Under the pieces are notes generated by a model that saw nothing but the letters and a program-made list of their open reading frames with translations, was not told the origin of the DNA and did no database searches. Shown here piece after piece: positions 30,545-43,449 of a DNA stretch of 64,000 nucleotides (the first letter of the stretch is position 1; each line of letters begins with the position of its first letter). The translations under genes were made by a program, and so were the position numbers. The DNA is from Actinobacteria bacterium 69-20 (GTDB lineage Bacteria; Actinomycetota; Actinomycetes; Mycobacteriales; Nakamurellaceae): the NCBI GenBank assembly GCA_001897425.1, contig MKSW01000036.1, forward strand, positions 17,575 through 81,574, given 5' to 3'.

Positions 30545-30571
30545 TTGGCACTCTCCCTATTAGAGTGCTAG
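30545..30571 (+). promoter_or_regulatory. CIRCE element (HrcA operator) upstream of groES
   Basis: ttggcactc-tccctatta-gagtgctag; matches the TTAGCACTC-N9-GAGTGCTAA arrangement. Confidence 0.9.
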
Positions 30572-30680
30572 ATGTCTGCCCCAGTCCATGGCTCGGCACC
30601 CGCGACGACGGGTCACGGTAGCTGCGGGCGGCGCATTAGTCCCATCGAAACAGCGAACCCCAGAAGGGGGAGGTCACATC

Positions 30681-30980
30681 GTGGCGAGCGTGAACATCCA
30701 GCCGCTCGAGGACAAGATCCTCGTCCAGGCCAACGAGGCCGAGACGACGACGGCTTCCGGCATTGTCATCCCGGACACTGCCAAGGAGAAGCCGCAGGAG
30801 GGCACCGTGCTGGCGGTCGGCCCTGGGCGGGTCGACGACAACGGCAAGCGGATCCCGCTGGACGTTGCGGCCGGCGACGTCGTCATCTACTCGAAGTACG
30901 GCGGCACCGAGGTCAAGTACGCCGGTGAGGAATACCTCATCCTCTCGGCGCGCGACGTTTTGGCCAAGGTCACCAAGTAG
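30681..30980 (+). CDS. groES: Co-chaperonin GroES
   Basis: [49 protein letters not shown]. Confidence 0.97.
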   Translation: MASVNIQPLEDKILVQANEAETTTASGIVIPDTAKEKPQEGTVLAVGPGRVDDNGKRIPLDVAAGDVVIYSKYGGTEVKYAGEEYLILSARDVLAKVTK

Positions 30981-31032
30981 GCCATCACTCGGCGATCGCG
31001 ACGTGCGCACGCAGTCGCTCGCCGAAGCAGTG

Positions 31033-31075
31033 ACGAACGCGCCCCGATTCCGCTCCGGCGGCGGGGCGCGTTCGT
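31033..31075. terminator. Perfect 14-bp hairpin between groES and groEL
   Basis: acgaacgcgccccg ... cggggcgcgttcgt. Confidence 0.75.
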
Positions 31076-31086
31076 GTTACGTACAT

Positions 31087-31110
31087 CCCGAGTATGACGC
31101 TGTTCGCGGC
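31087..31110 (+). repeat. Copy of dispersed motif (CCGAGTATGACGCTGTTCGCGG), groES-groEL intergenic; representative full-length copy
   Basis: cccgagtatgacgctgttcgcggc; near-identical copies at 12851, 28764, 28981(-), 45114, 53271, 60570(-). Confidence 0.9.
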
Positions 31111-31194
31111 TGACGCCGGGCGGGCCGGTTCCGGTTGATACGGAACGCCCGGCAGGCCGCGCGGCGTCGTACCGGCCGCACACTCAACCCATAA

Positions 31195-32823
<1,629 letters not shown>

Positions 32824-32826
32824 CGG

Positions 32827-32854
32827 CAGCGCAATCTCAACAGCGCAATCTCAA
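32827..32854. repeat. Exact 14-bp tandem duplication
   Basis: cagcgcaatctcaa x2 immediately after groEL. Confidence 0.9.
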
Positions 32855-32856
32855 AG

Positions 32857-32922
32857 CGTCGAGGGGCCGATCCTCCGGCGGTGTGCGATCGGCATGCCAC
32901 CCGGAGGGTCGGCCCCTCGACG
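32857..32922 (+). terminator. groEL terminator-like long hairpin (22-bp arms, one mismatch)
   Basis: cgtcgaggggccgatcctccgg ... ccggagggtcggcccctcgacg. Confidence 0.85.
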
Positions 32923-33102
32923 TTCCTTGCGGTTCCGCGCGGTCGTTGCAGGGCGTCCGGTGGGCCGCTGCGCCGATCGTGGAAGGTGTCCTCCGAACGT
33001 ATGATGTGACACAGCGCTGCGTGAGACGTAGGCTCTCCGGTGATGAGCGCCACACCCGATCGAGAACGCCGCCCGCACGTGCGATGCGCGCGGGCCTTCG
33101 GG

Positions 33103-33381
33103 TCAGGGGGCTGCGGCGAGGATCTGCTGCCGTTCGCTCTCGGAGAGGCCTCCCCAGATCCCGTACGGCTCGTGTACCTGCAGCGCGTGCCGGCGGCATT
33201 CCAGCAGAGCCGGACACCGCGAGCAGATCGCCTTCGCCTTCGCCTCGCGCCGCGCGCGCGCCGGGCCGCGTTCGCCTTCAGGGTGGAAGAAATAGGAACT
33301 GGACATGCCACGGCATGCGGCGTGAAGCTGCCAGTCCCACACATCCGCGTTGGGCCCAGGAAGGCGCCTGGTGTCTGCCAT
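33103..33381 (-). CDS. whiB3: WhiB family Fe-S transcriptional regulator, WhiB3-like
   Basis: MADTRRLPGPNADVWDWQLHAACRGMSSSYFFHPEGERGPARARREAKAKAICSRCPALLECRRHALQVHEPYGIWGGLSESERQQILAAAP; four Cys; GIWGG; position next to groEL. Confidence 0.92.
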   Translation of the reverse strand: MADTRRLPGPNADVWDWQLHAACRGMSSSYFFHPEGERGPARARREAKAKAICSRCPALLECRRHALQVHEPYGIWGGLSESERQQILAAAP

Positions 33382-33694
33382 CACGTTCCCCTTTGTGACC
33401 TCGGGCGCCCCGACCCGCACGCCACCGACGAAGGGGGAGGCCGGAACGACCGTGGCATCGCACCGCGTCCTGGGCCATCCCTGCTTCCACCGGATCCGCG
33501 GCGGTGCCGAGGTTGCAGTTTTCTCGACCATAGATCGCCATCCGATCATGATCAAGACCTGCCGTGGGACGCGACCGGTGCGGCGCGGCCGGTAACCGGA
33601 CCCATGGCCCAGCGCGCCGACCGGTTGCGGACAACGGGCGATGCGCTGGCACCGTTTCGTGTTAGGTAAGGCTCGTGAGAGGAACGTGTGACCG

Positions 33695-34291
33695 GTGACA
33701 ACCGCCTTGGTCTGTGATGAGCGCCGCAGCGTGCGGGAGAACCTGCTGAAAGTCATGTCGCAGGTCGCCTCGGTGGGCACCGTGGAGACGGTCGCCAGCG
33801 GGGACGAACTCCTCGTCGAGTACGGCCGGCAGGCCGCCGACATCGTGTTGATCGGAACCCAACGGGCGCTGACCACCGGCATCGAGGCGGCGCGGCGCCT
33901 GCTGGCGGCGCACCCCGCGGCGGTCGTCATCGTGTTCGGCGCGCCCGACGACGCGCCCTCCATCGCTGCGGCGATGGCGTGCGGCGTACGGGGTTTCCTG
34001 CGCTGGGACGTGACCGGGCCGGAATTGCTCACGGCGCTGGCCGATACCGTCACCAGCACCGGGCTGCCCAATCCGCGGGACGCCGTCGACGGCGAGTCAC
34101 CGCTCACCGAACGCGAGCTCCAGGTGCTGCGCGGCATGAGCCGCGGGCAATCCAACGGCGAGATCGGCGAAGAGCTGTTCCTGTCCGAGGACACCATCAA
34201 GACGCACGCCCGGCGGCTCTTCCGCAAGCTCGGTGCGCGCGACCGGGCGCACGCGGTCGCGGTCGGCTTCCGGCGCGGCCTGGTCGCCTGA
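33695..34291 (+). CDS. LuxR/NarL-type response regulator lacking the phospho-acceptor Asp
   Basis: LTERELQVLRGMSRGQSNGEIGEELFLSEDTIKTHARRLFRKLG HTH; receiver region reads ADIVLIGTQRALTTGIEAARRL. Confidence 0.9.
   Translation: MTTALVCDERRSVRENLLKVMSQVASVGTVETVASGDELLVEYGRQAADIVLIGTQRALTTGIEAARRLLAAHPAAVVIVFGAPDDAPSIAAAMACGVRGFLRWDVTGPELLTALADTVTSTGLPNPRDAVDGESPLTERELQVLRGMSRGQSNGEIGEELFLSEDTIKTHARRLFRKLGARDRAHAVAVGFRRGLVA
34247..34288 (+). repeat. 42-bp direct repeat, copy 1 (3' end of response-regulator gene)
   Basis: gcgcacgcggtcgcggtcggcttccggcgcggcctggtcgcc, identical to 38153-38194. Confidence 0.97.
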
Positions 34292-34618
34292 CGGATCCGG
34301 ACCTGGGCGCCGCCCGTGTCGCCACCGCCGGGCACGGGGGTCGAGCAGGGCCGCCCGGGGCCTCTGGCGTCCGGTCGGCCGGCGCCCCGAGCACTGTCGC
34401 CCGGCGCTCCGAGCACTGCCGCGAGTCGTGCGCCGGGGCGTCATTTCGCGGGGCCCATCAAGGCATATCCGGCTCATGTCGACCTGTGTGCGCATGGACC
34501 CAGGTCCATTGCCGGCGATGACGGATTCGCACATACTCTGCTGGCGCCTGATCGGCTCCGAGCCACGGCGTCGGCACCGGCGTGACAGGGGGGACGTGAC
34601 CGAGAAGGGAAGCGCCCC

Positions 34619-37600
34619 ATGTACATTCGTTCACGCGCGTCCGCCAGATCGCGGTGCTCTAGGGCTGGAGTCGGCTCCCGCGCCCTGATCGTCGTCACCG
34701 CATCGATGGCGATGATCGTCGCCGCTGCGGGGACGGCCAGCGCGCAGGCCCCCGGGCCGGCGTCCAACGGCGGCAAGGCGAGCAACGTCATCGTCGTGCT
34801 GCGCAATCAGCACACCAACCTCTCCCTGACCCGTGGCAGCAAGAGTTCTCCCCGGACGAACGCCTACCGCACCGACCAGGCACCGGTGATCGCGAAGGCC
34901 AAGAACGACGGGGCGAAGAACCTGCACGGGTTCTCGACCGTCAACGCCGTCGCCGCCACCGTCACGCCGGCGCAAGCGCAGTCACTGGCCGCCGACCCGG
35001 CGGTGGCCGCCGTGTACCCCGATCTGCCGATCAAGGGCGCGCCGACGGTCGCCGAGAGCCCGACGTCGTCCGCCTCGGGCTCGCCGACGGCCGACGTACG
35101 CAGCGGCGCCATCTGCCCGACCGATCCGTCCAAGCCGCTGCTGGAGCCGGAGGCCCTGCAGATCACCAACACCGCGTTCACCGACTCGTCCACGCCCCAG
35201 GCGCAGTCCATCGTCACCGGGGCCGGGGTCAAGGTCGCCTTCATCGCCGACGGGGTCGACATCGACAACCCGGACTTCGTCCGCTCCGACGGCTCTCATG
35301 TCTTCATCGACTACCAGGACTTCTCCGGCGAAGGGCCGAACGCGCCCAGTGACGCTGCCGAGGCCTTCGGCGACGCGTCGGCCATAGCCGCGCAGGGGCT
35401 GCACACCTACGACCTGAGTACTTTCGTGAATCCCGCTCACCCCCTGCCGTCGGGTTGCACCATTCAGATCAGGGGCATGGCCCCCGGGGCGAGCCTGATC
35501 GGGCTCAAGGTCTTCGGCAATGCCAACGTCGCGCCCACCTCCCGGTTCATCGAGGCCATCGATTACGCCGTCACCGCAGGGGCCGACGTGCTGAACGAAT
35601 CCTTCGGCGGCAACCCGTATCCGGACTCCGGCACCGACCCGATCACGCTGGCCGACGCCTCCGCGATCGCCGCCGGAGTGACGGTGGTCGCCAGTACCGG
35701 CGACGCCGGCCCGAACGGCACGGTGGGCTCGCCCGCCAGCGACGACATCGGCATCATCGGCGTGGCAGCGTCCACCCAGTTCCGGTCCTACCTGCAGACC
35801 ACGTACGCGGGTGCGCAACTGGCGACCGGCACCAGCTGGGTGGACAACAACATGTCAGGCCTGAGCTCCGGCGGGATCTCCCAGTCGGGACGCACCCCCG
35901 ACCTGACCGCACCGGGTGATCTGGGCTGGGCGCTGTGCACACCGAACACGGCGATCTACACCGGCTGCACGAGCGACGGTGGCCAGCCCTCGTCGATCCA
36001 GGACTTCGGCGGGACGAGCCAGTCCTCGCCGCTGACCGCCGGCGCAGCCGCCCTGGTGATCCAGGCCTACCGGGGCACCCACGGCGGTGCCGGCCCGTCA
36101 CCGGCTCTCGTCCGGCAGATCCTGACCAGCACTGCCACCGACCTCGGCCACCCGGCCTACGAACAGGGCGCCGGCGAACTCAACGCGCTCAAGGCCGTGC
36201 AGGCGGCGCAGAGTTGGCGGGACGCCAACGGAAAGCCGGCCGGAACCGGATCCGCGCTGGTGGTCGACAAGACCCAACTGTTCTCCGCGGCCTACCCGTA
36301 CTCGCCCGTGGCGCAGACCGAAACGGTCACCAACGTCGGCAGCGTGCCCCAACGCGTCACTGCCGCCACCCGGACGTTGGGACGGACGGTGTCGGACACC
36401 AATGGCACCGCCGCCTTGAACACCGCCACGGCGTCGTACTACGTCGACTCCTTCGGGATCAAACGCAGCTACGCCACGGTCCGGTTCACGGTGGCCCAAG
36501 GAGTCGATCGGCTGACCATGTACGCCGCCGCCGCGACGGCTCCGGCAGCCAGCCGGATCATCCTGATCGACCCCAACGGTGCCTATACCGCGTACTCGAT
36601 CCCGCAGGGTGCGGCGAACGCCGCGCAGGCCGACGTCCGGTACCCGGCGGCGGGCACCTGGACGGCGTATCTGGCGCTGTCGACCAGCTCCGGGTTCAAC
36701 GGCACGATGACCTGGCGGGTGTTGCAACAGAACTACGTCCCCGCCGGCATCGTCCTCCCCTCGTCGTTCACCCTCGCCCCCGGCGCGAGCCGCCGGGTGG
36801 CGATCGTCGGCCTCGAGCAGGGGCAGCCGGGTGATCGATCCGCCTCCGTGCAGTTCACCGGCTCGGTCTCCGGCGTCACCTCGGTGCCGTTCTCGTTGCG
36901 TGCCGTGGTGCCGCCCTGGAACTACTCGTTCACCGGCACCATCCTGGGCGGCAACGGCCGAGGCCTCGTCGGGCAGGCCGAGCTGTACTACCTCGACGTT
37001 CCCCGCGGCCGGCACAGCCTCGGCGTCGGCATCAAGCTCGGCGACCCCGGAAACACCGTGCTGGCCACGCTGACCTCGCCCTCCGGGCAGAGCTATTCGT
37101 ACAACAGCAATGTCACGAAGGACGGGACCGGCTCCGGCCTGCAGGACTACGTGAACAACCCTGCCCCCGGCAGATGGGTGCTGTCCGTGCAGATCCTCGA
37201 TCCGGTCAGCGGCGCGTTCACCTCCTCGCCGTACCAGGTCCTCGTCCGATACGACTCCGTGTCGGCCAACGCGCCGGGCTTGCCGACCAGCACCGGGACC
37301 CTGCTGACCGCCGGCGTCCCGGTGACGATCCCGGTGACGATCACGAACTCGTCGGTGAAACCGCTGAGTTACTTCGTAGATCCGCGGCTCGACGAGACCG
37401 GCACGCTCACCCTCGCCGATCTCACGACTCCCACCACTATCCCGTTGCCGCAACCCGCCACCGTCGTCCCGCTGTGGCTGGTCCCGACCCACGTCTCGTC
37501 GCTGACCTTGACGGCCACCGCCGACCAGCCGGTGAACGTCGACTTCTACTGGCAGGGCGGCAATCCGGACGGCTACCAGGCGGCGAGCGGCGGGAACACC

Positions 37601-38077
37601 GGGAACACCACATCAGTGACGATGACAGGCTCGCCGCTGACCCAAGGCCTGTGGTCCACCGACATCGGACAGACCGGACCGTTCAGCGGCCCGGCACCGG
37701 CCGGATCGCTGACCACAACGGTGACGGCGACCGGGCAGCTGTTCGACCCGTCGGTGACCTCCGCTGCCGCCGATTTCTGGGCGTCCGGTCTTGCCGGGCA
37801 TTCGTCGGCGCTGCCGCGATCCGGCCTCGACGCGGTGGTCCAGCGGCTGACGGCCCGGCGTACGGGGGCGTCCTGGTGGTCGCCCTCGCCCGGGTCGGGG
37901 TCTGCAGACGGGGCCGGCTCCACGCCGCCGCAGAGCACGACGATCAACGTCACCATCACACCGACGGGTGCCAAGGGCTCCCAGGTCCGCGGCACCCTCT
38001 ACATCGGGAGTTACGACGGCATCACGGACAACGCCGACGAACTGATCGGCCTGCCGTACGCCTACACGGTCGGATGA
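34619..38077 (+). CDS. Secreted S8/S53-superfamily serine peptidase
   Basis: Signal-like N-terminus; VKVAFIADGVDIDNPDF; GMAPGASLIGLKVFG; VVASTGDAGPNGTVGSPAS; DFGGTSQSSPLTAGAAALV; long beta-rich C-terminal region. Confidence 0.9.
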   Translation: MYIRSRASARSRCSRAGVGSRALIVVTASMAMIVAAAGTASAQAPGPASNGGKASNVIVVLRNQHTNLSLTRGSKSSPRTNAYRTDQAPVIAKAKNDGAKNLHGFSTVNAVAATVTPAQAQSLAADPAVAAVYPDLPIKGAPTVAESPTSSASGSPTADVRSGAICPTDPSKPLLEPEALQITNTAFTDSSTPQAQSIVTGAGVKVAFIADGVDIDNPDFVRSDGSHVFIDYQDFSGEGPNAPSDAAEAFGDASAIAAQGLHTYDLSTFVNPAHPLPSGCTIQIRGMAPGASLIGLKVFGNANVAPTSRFIEAIDYAVTAGADVLNESFGGNPYPDSGTDPITLADASAIAAGVTVVASTGDAGPNGTVGSPASDDIGIIGVAASTQFRSYLQTTYAGAQLATGTSWVDNNMSGLSSGGISQSGRTPDLTAPGDLGWALCTPNTAIYTGCTSDGGQPSSIQDFGGTSQSSPLTAGAAALVIQAYRGTHGGAGPSPALVRQILTSTATDLGHPAYEQGAGELNALKAVQAAQSWRDANGKPAGTGSALVVDKTQLFSAAYPYSPVAQTETVTNVGSVPQRVTAATRTLGRTVSDTNGTAALNTATASYYVDSFGIKRSYATVRFTVAQGVDRLTMYAAAATAPAASRIILIDPNGAYTAYSIPQGAANAAQADVRYPAAGTWTAYLALSTSSGFNGTMTWRVLQQNYVPAGIVLPSSFTLAPGASRRVAIVGLEQGQPGDRSASVQFTGSVSGVTSVPFSLRAVVPPWNYSFTGTILGGNGRGLVGQAELYYLDVPRGRHSLGVGIKLGDPGNTVLATLTSPSGQSYSYNSNVTKDGTGSGLQDYVNNPAPGRWVLSVQILDPVSGAFTSSPYQVLVRYDSVSANAPGLPTSTGTLLTAGVPVTIPVTITNSSVKPLSYFVDPRLDETGTLTLADLTTPTTIPLPQPATVVPLWLVPTHVSSLTLTATADQPVNVDFYWQGGNPDGYQAASGGNTGNTTSVTMTGSPLTQGLWSTDIGQTGPFSGPAPAGSLTTTVTATGQLFDPSVTSAAADFWASGLAGHSSALPRSGLDAVVQRLTARRTGASWWSPSPGSGSADGAGSTPPQSTTINVTITPTGAKGSQVRGTLYIGSYDGITDNADELIGLPYAYTVG

Positions 38078-39847
<1,770 letters not shown>

Positions 39848-39967
39848 CCGCCGCATGGATCCACTGCGACGGCAGGCACGAAGATGGCGATGTTGTTACT
39901 GAAGTGACCCGAGGTACAAACTTCATGCGTGCGGCCGACCGCGGCCCCGGAGGCGCGAGGAGAGAAC

Positions 39968-41107
39968 ATGCCGGAGAGCGTGGAGATCGGCATGGGCCGG
40001 CAGGCCCGACGCACCTACGATCTCGCCGATATCGCCATCGTGCCGTCGCGCCGCACCCGGTCGTCCGCCGAGGTCTCGACGGCGTGGCAGATCGACGCGT
40101 ACCGCTTCGGTATCCCGTTCGTCATGGACTCGTCGGACGCGGTGGCGTCGCCGGCGATGGCGATCGAGGTGGGGCGGGCCGGTGGCCTCGGGGTGATCAA
40201 TGCCGAGGGGCTGTGGGCCCGGCATGCCGATCCCGAGGCAGTGATCGACGAGATCGTCCGGGTCGCAAGCGATTCCGATGATCCGGATGCGGCGACGGCC
40301 GCGTTGCAGCGCGCGTACGCCGCGCCGATCGACGACGACCTGCTGGCCGCCGCGATCGCGGCCGTCAAGGACGGCGGATCGACGGTCGCCGCCCGGGTGT
40401 CCCCGCAGAACGCGGCGGAGCTTGCGCAGCGGGTGATCCGCGCGGGCATCGACCTGCTGGTGATCCAGGGGACCATCGTGTCGGCCGAGCACGTGCTGCG
40501 CGGTGGGGAGCCGCTGAACCTCAAGTCCTTCATCGCGAACCTGGACGTGCCGGTGATCGTCGGCGGCGCGACCAATTTCCAGACGGCCACCCACCTGATG
40601 CGCACCGGCGCGGCGGGCATCATCGTCGGCACCGGCGCGGGGGTGGCGTCGACCACCGACGAGGTGCTCGGGATCGCGGTGCCCATGGCGACGGCGATCG
40701 CCGATGCCGCCGCCGCGCGCCGCGACTACCTGGACGAGACGGGCGGGCGTTATGTGCACGTGATCGCGGCGGGGGACCTTGCGACGAGCGCGGATATCGC
40801 CAAGGCCATCGCCTGCGGCGCGGACGCCGTCATACTCGGGGAACCGCTGGCGGCCTGCAATCTCGCGCCCGCGCACGGCTGGTACTGGCCGCATCAGGCC
40901 TCGCATCCGGCGCTCCCGCGCGGGATCGCCGTGCCGTGCGGGCTCGCGGACACGCCGCTCGGGGAACTGCTGCACGGGCCGGCGCGGGGGGCGGAGGGCC
41001 GCACGAACCTGTTCGGCGCACTGCGGCGGGCCATGGCGAAGGCCGGGTACTCCGATGTGAAGGAGTTCCAGAAGGTCGGGCTGATCACCGTCACCGGCAC
41101 CGCGTAG
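39968..41107 (+). CDS. guaB3: GuaB3 family IMP dehydrogenase-related protein
   Basis: MGRQARRTYDLADIAIVPSRRTRSSAEVSTAWQIDAYRF; located directly after guaB. Confidence 0.94.
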   Translation: MPESVEIGMGRQARRTYDLADIAIVPSRRTRSSAEVSTAWQIDAYRFGIPFVMDSSDAVASPAMAIEVGRAGGLGVINAEGLWARHADPEAVIDEIVRVASDSDDPDAATAALQRAYAAPIDDDLLAAAIAAVKDGGSTVAARVSPQNAAELAQRVIRAGIDLLVIQGTIVSAEHVLRGGEPLNLKSFIANLDVPVIVGGATNFQTATHLMRTGAAGIIVGTGAGVASTTDEVLGIAVPMATAIADAAAARRDYLDETGGRYVHVIAAGDLATSADIAKAIACGADAVILGEPLAACNLAPAHGWYWPHQASHPALPRGIAVPCGLADTPLGELLHGPARGAEGRTNLFGALRRAMAKAGYSDVKEFQKVGLITVTGTA

Positions 41108-42106
41108 ATGACCATCGGTCCGTTGCCGGCGCGAGTCGGTCGGCCGCTCGCCGGCCGGCCGGTTGCTGCGCCGCTCGTCACCGCACCAATTGTCACCGCG
41201 CCGGTCGTTACCGAACCGCTTGTCGCCGCGCTGGACGTCGGCGGCACCACGATCAAGGCAGGCCTCGTCGGGCCGGACGGCAGCGTGCACCATTCCGAAC
41301 GTCACCCGACCGGCGTCCGCCGCGGGCCGGACGCCGTGATCGAGTCGATCCTGGGTGTGGCGCGCGGGCTGGCGCGGCGGGCGCCGGTACGCGGCATCGG
41401 CCTCGGCGTGCCGGGCATCGTCGACTCCGCGGCCGGGATCGCGCGCTACGCAGCCAATCTCGGCTGGCGGGACGTGCCGTTCGCGCGCCTGCTCACCGAA
41501 CGGCTGGGCCTGCCCGCGGTGCTAGGCCACGACGTGCGCAACGGCGCGCTCGCGGAGGCGCGGCTGGGGGCCGGCGCCGGCATGCCGTCGGTGTATTTCC
41601 TGGCGATCGGCACCGGGGTGGCCGGCGGCCAGGTGTCCGGCGGCGTCGTGGACGACGGGGCATCCGGGCAGGCCGGCGAGATCGGGCACCTGGTGGTCCG
41701 CCCGCGCGGGCCGAGGTGCAACTGCGGGAATCGAGGGTGCCTCGAGGCGATCGCGTCCGCGTCGCGTATCGCTGCGGCGTACCGTCGGCGCGCCCGGACC
41801 CGCGGCAGCGCCGCCGATGTCGCACGGCTCGTCGCCGACGGAGATCCGACGGCGCGTGCCGTCTGGACCGAGGCGATCGCGGCGCTTGCCGACGCGCTCA
41901 CGGCGCAGATCGTGCTGGCCGACCCGGGTTGCATCGTGATCGGCGGCGGCCTGTCGCTGGCGGGTCCGACCCTGTTCGACCCGCTGCGCGCGGCCTTGCC
42001 GCAGCGCCTGACGTTCCGGGAGCCGCCGCCGATCCGCCCGGCGGAGCTCGGGGATCGCGCCGGCATGGTCGGCGCCGCGCTCCGCGCCTGGGATATGTTG
42101 CTATGA
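41108..42106 (+). CDS. ROK family sugar kinase
   Basis: VAALDVGGTTIKAGLVGPDG; EIGHLVVRPRGPRCNCGNRGCLEAIASASRI (ROK Zn motif). Confidence 0.92.
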   Translation: MTIGPLPARVGRPLAGRPVAAPLVTAPIVTAPVVTEPLVAALDVGGTTIKAGLVGPDGSVHHSERHPTGVRRGPDAVIESILGVARGLARRAPVRGIGLGVPGIVDSAAGIARYAANLGWRDVPFARLLTERLGLPAVLGHDVRNGALAEARLGAGAGMPSVYFLAIGTGVAGGQVSGGVVDDGASGQAGEIGHLVVRPRGPRCNCGNRGCLEAIASASRIAAAYRRRARTRGSAADVARLVADGDPTARAVWTEAIAALADALTAQIVLADPGCIVIGGGLSLAGPTLFDPLRAALPQRLTFREPPPIRPAELGDRAGMVGAALRAWDMLL

Positions 42107-42203
42107 CACGGTTCTCGAGCCGTGTAGGTGCGGGCACGCGCGCCCACACAGCTACCCGCACCGGTACTGACGCGGCGCGGCACGCCGCAGCAAGGAGCGC
42201 ACC

Positions 42204-43391
42204 ATGACCACCCCCCCGATGCTGCTGACCGGCGCGCGCGTCGTCACCCCGGAGGCCGTCCTCGACGCGGGCGTCGTGCTCGTCGCCGACGGAATCATCG
42301 TCGCCGTCCTGGACGAGGAACGGGACAAGGTCCGGCTCGGCCCGCTCGCGCAGGACGTCCTGCGCAGCGCCGAGCGGGTGGAGTTGCCCGGCGGGTACCT
42401 CGTGCCCGGTCTGGTCGACCTACACGTCCACGGGGCTGCCCAGGCCGGATATGACGACGGAGCCCGCGCCATCGCGACGGCCGTTCAGGCGCACCGACGC
42501 CACGGGACCACGACGACCCTGCTGTCGCTGATCACCGCCACACCTGATCGCATGGTGGCGGCGATCCGCGGCGCCGTCGACGCGGCGAGCACCGACCCGC
42601 GGATCCGCGGTATTCACCTGGAAGGCCCGTTCCTCGCGGACAGCCGGCGTGGCGCGCACGATCCGAGGAAGCTGCTGGCGCCGGATCCGGCCGTGCTGGA
42701 CCGGTTCTTAGGCGCCGGACAGGGCCTGATCCGCATGATCACCATGGCCCCGGAACTGCCCGGCGGGCTCGACCTGGTGCGCGCCATGGTGTCCCACGGC
42801 GTGCATGCCGCCGTCGGCCACTCGGACGCCGACTATGCCCAGGCCGCAGCAGCTTTCGCCGCAGGCGCGGACATCGTCACGCACGCTTTCAATGCGATGC
42901 GGCCGCTGCACCACCGCGATCCCGGTGTGATCGCGGCGGCGCGCGATGCCGGCGCGGTGCTGGAGGCGATCAATGACGGCGTGCACCTGCACGACGCCAC
43001 GGTGCGACTGCTGCACGCGGTGGCGCCGGACCGGCTTGCGCTCATCACCGACGCGATGGCGGCCGCCTGCGCCGCGGACGGCCACTACCTGCTCGGCTCA
43101 CTGGACGTGGACGTCGAAGGCGGCGTGGCGCGGCTGTCCGAGGGCGGGTCCATCGCGGGGTCCACTCTCACCATGGACCGTGCCCTGCGCCGGGCCGTCA
43201 CCGAGGTGGGCCTGGACATCGTCGACGCCGTGAATGCGGCGACCCGGGTGCCCGCCCGATTCCTCGGCCTGGAACGCGAGATCGGCGCTGTAGAACCGGG
43301 TCTCGCCGCGGACCTCGTCATATTCGACGATGCTTGGCAGGTGCGCGCGATGCTGCTGGCCGGCGCCTGGGCCGACGAGCGGCGGCCATGA
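42204..43391 (+). CDS. nagA: N-acetylglucosamine-6-phosphate deacetylase
   Basis: [55 protein letters not shown]. Confidence 0.93.
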   Translation: MTTPPMLLTGARVVTPEAVLDAGVVLVADGIIVAVLDEERDKVRLGPLAQDVLRSAERVELPGGYLVPGLVDLHVHGAAQAGYDDGARAIATAVQAHRRHGTTTTLLSLITATPDRMVAAIRGAVDAASTDPRIRGIHLEGPFLADSRRGAHDPRKLLAPDPAVLDRFLGAGQGLIRMITMAPELPGGLDLVRAMVSHGVHAAVGHSDADYAQAAAAFAAGADIVTHAFNAMRPLHHRDPGVIAAARDAGAVLEAINDGVHLHDATVRLLHAVAPDRLALITDAMAAACAADGHYLLGSLDVDVEGGVARLSEGGSIAGSTLTMDRALRRAVTEVGLDIVDAVNAATRVPARFLGLEREIGAVEPGLAADLVIFDDAWQVRAMLLAGAWADERRP

Positions 43392-43449
43392 TCCTGATCG
43401 AGACCCCCACCCGCCGTTCCCGCATCAGCACGCAAGGAGACCGACCGCG

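Noticed and set aside
33382-34416. N-terminal extension of the WhiB ORF to 437 aa
   Set aside because: The conserved WhiB protein starts at MADTRRLPGP (33381); upstream codons are an open shadow antisense to the response regulator.
34370-34430. Imperfect direct repeat cggcgccccgagcactgtcg/cggcgctccgagcactgccg
   Set aside because: Short, imperfect and in GC-rich low-complexity intergenic DNA; no further support, though it lies within the 42-bp-bracketed segment.
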